Of a DNA stretch of 64,000 nt, positions 58,701-64,000 are shown piece after piece. The DNA lies in contig CM024171.1 in the NCBI GenBank assembly GCA_013433145.1, positions 9,920,065 through 9,984,064 of the forward strand, given 5' to 3'. The notes below the pieces were generated by a model. It saw only the letters and a program-made list of their open reading frames with translations. It did not search any database and was not told where the DNA came from. This stretch comes from Ascaris suum. Its lineage: Eukaryota; Nematoda; Chromadorea; Rhabditida; Ascarididae. A program made the position numbers and the translations under genes. The stretch's first letter is position 1. Each line of letters opens with the position of its first letter.

Positions 58701-61698
58701 CCGTCGCAATCATTTAATTTCGCATACAGTCGTGGTGCTTTACAAGGTTGACGAAGAAAAGCTCAACATTTGCCTTATTGTTACAAATTGTCAGCTTTAA
58801 TTATTCCGCTAATCCAGCAGTAAAGACTCAGTGGAAAACGATTAGAGCAAGAACGAATAAACTGCTTTCCCGCTCTTTATTACTTGATTTGAACCTTGTA
58901 ATCGCATTCGAATTAAACGAAGTTGTATTTCCGCTTGCTGTTGTGATTTTTAATGGGCACCGCTGCGAGATCATTAATCACCTTATTATATTTCAAAAGG
59001 AGATGCTGTAAAATGCAACTGCATAAAACTAAAACCGGGTTTCTTCCTATGAAGTATTCGATTCCTTTATGGGAATCCTGCTTGAATCTTCAAATCGAAG
59101 GTGTCACGGTGTTAGCAATTGGCAGTACAATGCACATTGAAATGTTCATAATGTAGTTAAAATAATTTCAAAGCCCCTGAAAATGATGTGAGGTGCATTA
59201 ACAAGAGGAAGCTTTAAGCATATTCGTGGATAGCTTATTGAAATCTGGTTGGATAGCGCTGAAAAAATTAGGTTGAATTTACGTTGTCATGGATAGGCGA
59301 TCAATGTGTAATGGCTTTCTTTGTAGATCACAAACACCATAGTCGATATTTACGCAGGGTCTTTGATGAAAATTTGCTCATCGCAAGGCCTTTATGCATC
59401 CTGAGAAATTGCAATACTTGGATGATAGCACCTTGTTATGGTGGGCGGTTTTACATACCGTCAGATCGAACGTGTGTCTCGATGCGTTTTTGAATGGTTT
59501 CATCGGGCAATTTGCCTGCAGCTGCGGCGAGTTCTAACATTAACGGTGTTTGTCGGTTTTGCAGCGAGTAGTGTGACAGTTATGTGGAGCTCTATGTACT
59601 TTGAGGGTGATGAATCATCTGGAAACGTTGATGCGCTTGCAAATTTTGGCGGTCAATTTGTATAGCTATTTCAGTTCTGACGGCTTATCGTTCTCCCCAA
59701 TATCAGTCTAGGTTTACAAGTTGCAGGATTCAGGAGTGGTGTTGAACAGCGTTGGATATCTGGCTTGAGTTTTTCGAATATATTCGATCATTCGAGGTTG
59801 TAAGTTGAGCGAACGAATAATGACACGCTAAAAATTGATAGCGCCTTCCAAAGTTGTGCATCAATTTCGAGCCTTTGGTGAAGTTATTGAAAACGTCCAT
59901 GTTTCATACCTCCGTATGAACACTATCTCGTCAATAGGATCGCGAAATGTGCCGGAAGCCGACATTTTGTGAAACATTTGCACGAATGGTGGGTTCGTTC
60001 GGAATATGAATGAATTATTATGCATTACTCATCGCCCACTGGCAGGTCCTTTGAAGAGGGTCATAGAAAATCACAGAATTGAGGTGAAACAAGCAGATAA
60101 GTCCAAGACAGTGCCGATATGAGCACACTTTTGCCTTTGAAGCGAATCAGGCTGATTGCTTTTCCAGATGTCCGATAGCAATGACAGAACTCTCAGTGGT
60201 GCGTTGCGTGGCGAAAACGATCAGCTTTCCGCACTTCGAAAAATTGCTCTTTCAAGCCTCACGAAGTAATTGCATTCGCTCATTACGATTTAAGCCTCAA
60301 TAGCTGACACTGAGGTCGCCACCTTTTCATTCATATCATGCTCACGAATTTTTTTTGGTTTTGACTTCTTCGATTCGAAGATTGAGATAGCCGGGTGAAC
60401 AAAGAGAAGGCACGCACACGTAATTATGCACACGAAACATTGTCTATAAGCATTTATAAAGGTGCATGAAACGGCAAAAAGAATCCGTTTATGGCTATTC
60501 ACTATCGGACATCCAAGTTCTGCGCTTATGCTTTAAACTTTCTTCGCTTTAATGAATTCATGTGTTGTTTTCTGTCATAAACGTTATTGCAGAGGGCACA
60601 AATCTTTTAATTGTTTATTATTTAATTGTTGTTGCTGTTTACAGTTGATAGGCTCTAATTGGGATCTTTATTTGACTTCGATTTTCCCAAACTTCTGTGT
60701 TTGTTGAAGTTGTTCTGAGTATGGAGCGACTTGTCCGATCATTGATGAGTACAGTTAGCCATGCGATAAACAGCGTAAGCACTTTAGCTTACGAAGGTTT
60801 TTGCGTCTTCTCGCTTTTAATTTGTTTTATGTGGATGTAGTGAGGTATGTTCAGAATTTTCAGTTATTTTTTTTCTTTCAAAAGGACAACAGTTTTATTC
60901 ACCTTCCATTGTGGTGGTAACGTGTGGTAAAGTACTGAAATGCTAAAACTAGCCCACTCACTGTTTCATTTATGCATTAGGTTAGGGAAATGTTGTCGTA
61001 ACCGAGCACTGAAAGGTGAATTTATGTACAGCTAGCGGAGTTCTTGTTACTAAGGTATGGGCACGGTTTTTTTGCCGGCGATTACCTCATTGGAGAGTGA
61101 TCACAAGAGCAAGGGTCCTGACGAATAAGTCGAAAACCCTGTGCCAATATTCACTGTTGGCGTTAGTGGTGATCGGATTCATCTGAGGTGAGAATGTTGT
61201 TTCTTCGAGTGAATAATGTTGCAAAAGCCATTCAGCTAGCTAGAACGCTAAGCGAGCATGAGGTGTGGAAGATTTATACTTCATTAAACATCCAACCATG
61301 TGATCGATTTGTGGATGGTGGCAGGCGATCGGACACCTCTGCTCACTAATGCTGATGACACTGCTTCGCTTGTTTATTCACTGCCTATCAGATTTTACTC
61401 TTTAACATTAATTCTCACTAATTTTTAAGCTATTTATTTATTGGCGATCTGATTTCACATAATTTCGAGGTGCCTTCTTTACCTTTCCAATCGATTTGAA
61501 TTGTTAACTAGCCTTGGTAAGTAAATATGCACATTTTTCACACTATGCGAAATAGAGACTGATGGCAAAGTAAATAGCAGTTCGCATTTTGCACAGCATC
61601 AAAGGCTGTTCAGAGTTTAGTGATAACGAATGAATACGTTTCATCGGGTGAAAATTAGGGAAGCAATTGCTCGATGCTTCAATTTTTTCTTTCTGCAG
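55710..61698. other. Block with no firm gene
   Basis: Scattered exon-like pieces only. At about 60721-60774 an ATG frame MERLVRSLMSTVSHAINS ends at a GTAAGC donor. At 59574-59659 a frame SSVTVMWSSMYFEGDESSGN sits behind TCGGTTTTGCAG. At 61.06-61.19 kb a frame VITRARVLTNKSKTLCQYSL ends in TGA at a GTGAGA donor. Minus-strand frames at 57975-58199 and 58456-58713 also occur. I could not chain these by phase. A G13 run preceded by (GT)n lies at 56622-56646. Confidence 0.4.
56622..56646. repeat. (GT)n followed by G13
   Basis: A short GT microsatellite runs directly into 13 G (56634-56646). Confidence 0.85.
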
Positions 61699-62676
61699 TA
61701 AATTGTCGAAACTTCCCCTTGTGTAGTGCTCCTCATGAGTTAGAGCTTGAGAGCTCATTTGCAAAAGGTTCTTCAGGTAGCAGCTATTATTACGCAGTAA
61801 AGCTTTGCTTATTGCTGAATGAAGCTATACATTTTTTAAATACCATCCTATGTGATATGACTGCAAGGTTTGTGAATACAATTATGTTTATGTAAACTGT
61901 GGATTACATGACCAACGTTACTGGCAGTCATTTATGCTCGTTCTAAACGTTGAAAGGTAGCTGCATTATTTCAGGGAGAATTCTGATCTTTGAGGGAGGT
62001 AATCTTAAACGAGAACTGCCGCGATATGGCTATCGGCACGGAGTTCTGAGATTGTAGGGCACTTTAAAATAACACCTCGAAATATTTTCAAAGTTAATGC
62101 GAAACATTATATTTCCTCTTGGATCAAATGTAGGCTCTCAACCTTATCTTAGACATGGTTAGGTTTTTTATATCATGTATTTGTGGACCACTTTTTCAAT
62201 GAGCATTCTATCGGGCGTACTATGAGCTTGCCACGTTTTCGCTGCCTTCTGATGATGTGATTGGGTTTGGATGTTGAATTCGAGCTACGGCGAAACTGAC
62301 ATGTGAATGATCGCGGTTTAGTGACTTTTGCTTGAAGCTTCCAATATTTGTGCTCTCCTCGGTGTATGTTTGAAAGTACCAAATTTATTGAACATTTCGC
62401 AGATGCTGCGTTGGCTGCTTTGGCCACCTCAAGAGCTGGTCCATAAGTTTATGTTGACTCCATTGATAAAGAATCATGATTCTTCTAGTTTTGTGGGAAG
62501 AGGAGCAGAAAGCAATTGTAAATTATATATCTGGCATACGTCAGGTGGGTGGTGGCGTCAATTCTCAGTTGTTATCGAATAGAACACAAATGCATTTGCA
62601 AAACGATGATCTTATGCATCAAATCAGTTCCGCATTACACAAACTTTCTAACGATTACCCAATGAAAACATTATGA
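61699..62676 (+). CDS. Tentative 3' end of a + strand gene, two exons
   Basis: A strong polypyrimidine acceptor (TTTCTTTCTGCAG) precedes an exon 61699-61776 reading NCRNFPLCSAPHELELESSF. Its G|GTAGCA donor is phase-compatible with a last exon 62489-62676 behind GATTCTTCTAG, which reads LWEEEQKAIVNYISGIRQVG, then LSNRTQMHLQNDDLMHQISS and ALHKLSNDYPMKTL before TGA. The terminal exon has a clearly protein-like polar, helical composition. The two exons are 712 bases apart. The minus strand is also open at 61543-61764, so the first exon is less certain than the last. Family not recognised and no start found. Confidence 0.35.
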
Positions 62677-62679
62677 AGT

Positions 62680-64000
62680 ATTGCAGTTGTATTAATTACA
62701 CAGGCTTACCTATAATATAAGAAGCGAGGCAGTCATTTCTGATTACGTTCTTTCATCAGCTAAATATCCTCTTTCTTGTCTTAGTTTTGGAATATTTCAG
62801 AGTTTTTCCCTTTGCAATAAGTGTAGCTTATTGTGACGCATTGAAGCCAAATGAGTATGAATATCGTTTTCGCTTGAAAGCTTCCTCAAAAATCATCGAA
62901 TCCAGTTCATATACAATTTCAGTATTCACAAGCCTCCGGTTGTTTCAGTTGTATGGCCCAGAAATTTGTTTATCACTTACTGATATATCTTAGGCACGTT
63001 GAAGAATTTTGTTTTATAACACAAGTCACGAGGATATCAAGCGGAGTTGCCAACCTTTCGCACTTCAAATAGGGCACCAAAGCGCAGAATCGTTAAATAT
63101 GAACTGCTGTGAATCTCTTTGTGGTTATAGCGCAAACGTTTTGGCGAGCATTAATTTATCAAAGTGAAGGAGCAGTTGTTTCCGGTGAGCAACATAAATT
63201 CTGTAGGCATTATCGGCAAAGGGGAACTTGAATAATGAAACCGAGTAACTGCGTTGATGTTTTAAAGTGCAGAAGCAATGAGAGATGAATAGAGACTAGT
63301 GGAAAGACAGCTTTGCACTTTGCATATATGTCATCGAAGTGTTTCCGGTGATTGTCACTCTTTACTTTCTGTCGCATGTTAGATGTGTGCAGCCAGCTTC
63401 ATCCCTCACTCTGAACTAATACGAATACTTATTTAATCACGGCCTCACACGAACATTTTAGACATTCATTAGGACATGTTTTTTAACAGCGAGAACTTTT
63501 ATCCATATACAGCTCACAGCACGAAGATATCCGCCTAGGTGATTACTAATTAATAAGCGCTGTTAATTGTATGCAACGGCAGACACGTCGATCAGAAAGC
63601 AAAGGCCTCACAATACTCTCGAATGCACTTTGTGGGATATATCATATCGTTGACTTGCATCGATTTGATGCATAGATTTCATTACATCGATATTTTATAA
63701 GCTGTAATAAGGGTGCCTCATGAATTCAATGTGGCGGTCAGAGATTTCAATTGTCTCTTGTTGATTTTATATTGCTTGCTACTTTCATATATACACATAT
63801 CGACTTCGACCATTATTCAATTAGAAGCACTTATCCGCGGATTTGCGATACTAAATCGTAATCTGCGACTGTGCTTGAATCAGTCGATTATGTTAAATCT
63901 GAGTTCTTCTGGTGAACAATAATAATAAATTGGGTGTCGTGCTTCGATAGTTTCCCTGCAAGGCGACGTGAAATAATTAGATCGAAGTTTCATTGGTTGC
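62680..64000. other. Right edge of window, no firm gene
   Basis: A + frame from about 63818 behind TTCAATTAG reads LIRGFAILNRNLRLCLNQSI and ends in tandem TAA codons with AATAAT/AATAAA-like text; it could be a last exon of a gene but no partner is visible. Nothing else recognised. Confidence 0.4.

Overview
The window looks like nuclear DNA of a nematode, probably a parasitic species with a large, gene-poor genome. Genes are spread over several exons of 50-300 bases, separated by introns from about 60 bases to over 4 kb. Most acceptors end in TTTCAG or a close variant. Several start codons lie at or just behind an acceptor-like sequence, as expected for spliced-leader trans-splicing. Relics of RTE-type and CR1-type LINEs are present. 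I could not place it further by sequence alone: an ascarid or a strongylid/hookworm would both fit. I saw no convincing tRNA, rRNA, CRISPR array or bacterial feature.

Layout. (1) 1-7332 has no supportable gene. (2) 7333-16088 is a complete four-exon gene for a small secreted C-type lectin on the + strand; the first intron is 4.3 kb. (3) 16.1-19.4 kb is intergenic, with one short coding-like relic at 17.0-17.46 kb. (4) 19386-22640 is a transposon-like unit bounded by about 246-base terminal inverted repeats next to TA dinucleotides. It holds a broken OTU-type cysteine protease gene (+) and an antisense, decayed RTE LINE. (5) 24285-27022 and 38176-42312 are two paralogous HAD-family phosphatases of the pseudouridine-5'-phosphatase (HDHD1/GS1) type, both +, with identical exon phases and an identical 225-base second exon. 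Intron 2 of the second copy appears to contain a nested two-exon gene for a small secreted protein. (6) 30.8-33.8 kb holds a probable lysine-rich minus-strand terminal exon and a phase-consistent multi-exon + gene of unknown function with short introns. (7) 45871-46431 is an intronless gene for tRNA adenosine deaminase subunit ADAT2. (8) 50.8-51.3 kb is a CR1-type LINE relic. (9) 52245-53798 (-) is the 3' part of a phase-consistent four-exon gene of unknown function. (10) 55-64 kb holds only tentative exons.

The genes do not form an operon or pathway: a housekeeping RNA-editing enzyme, a duplicated nucleotide-type phosphatase, and secreted proteins that could act at the host or environment interface. 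The strongest candidate for something unusual is the inverted-repeat element carrying an OTU protease domain. Gene models labelled tentative rest on my own reading of splice sites and phase, with no homology search.
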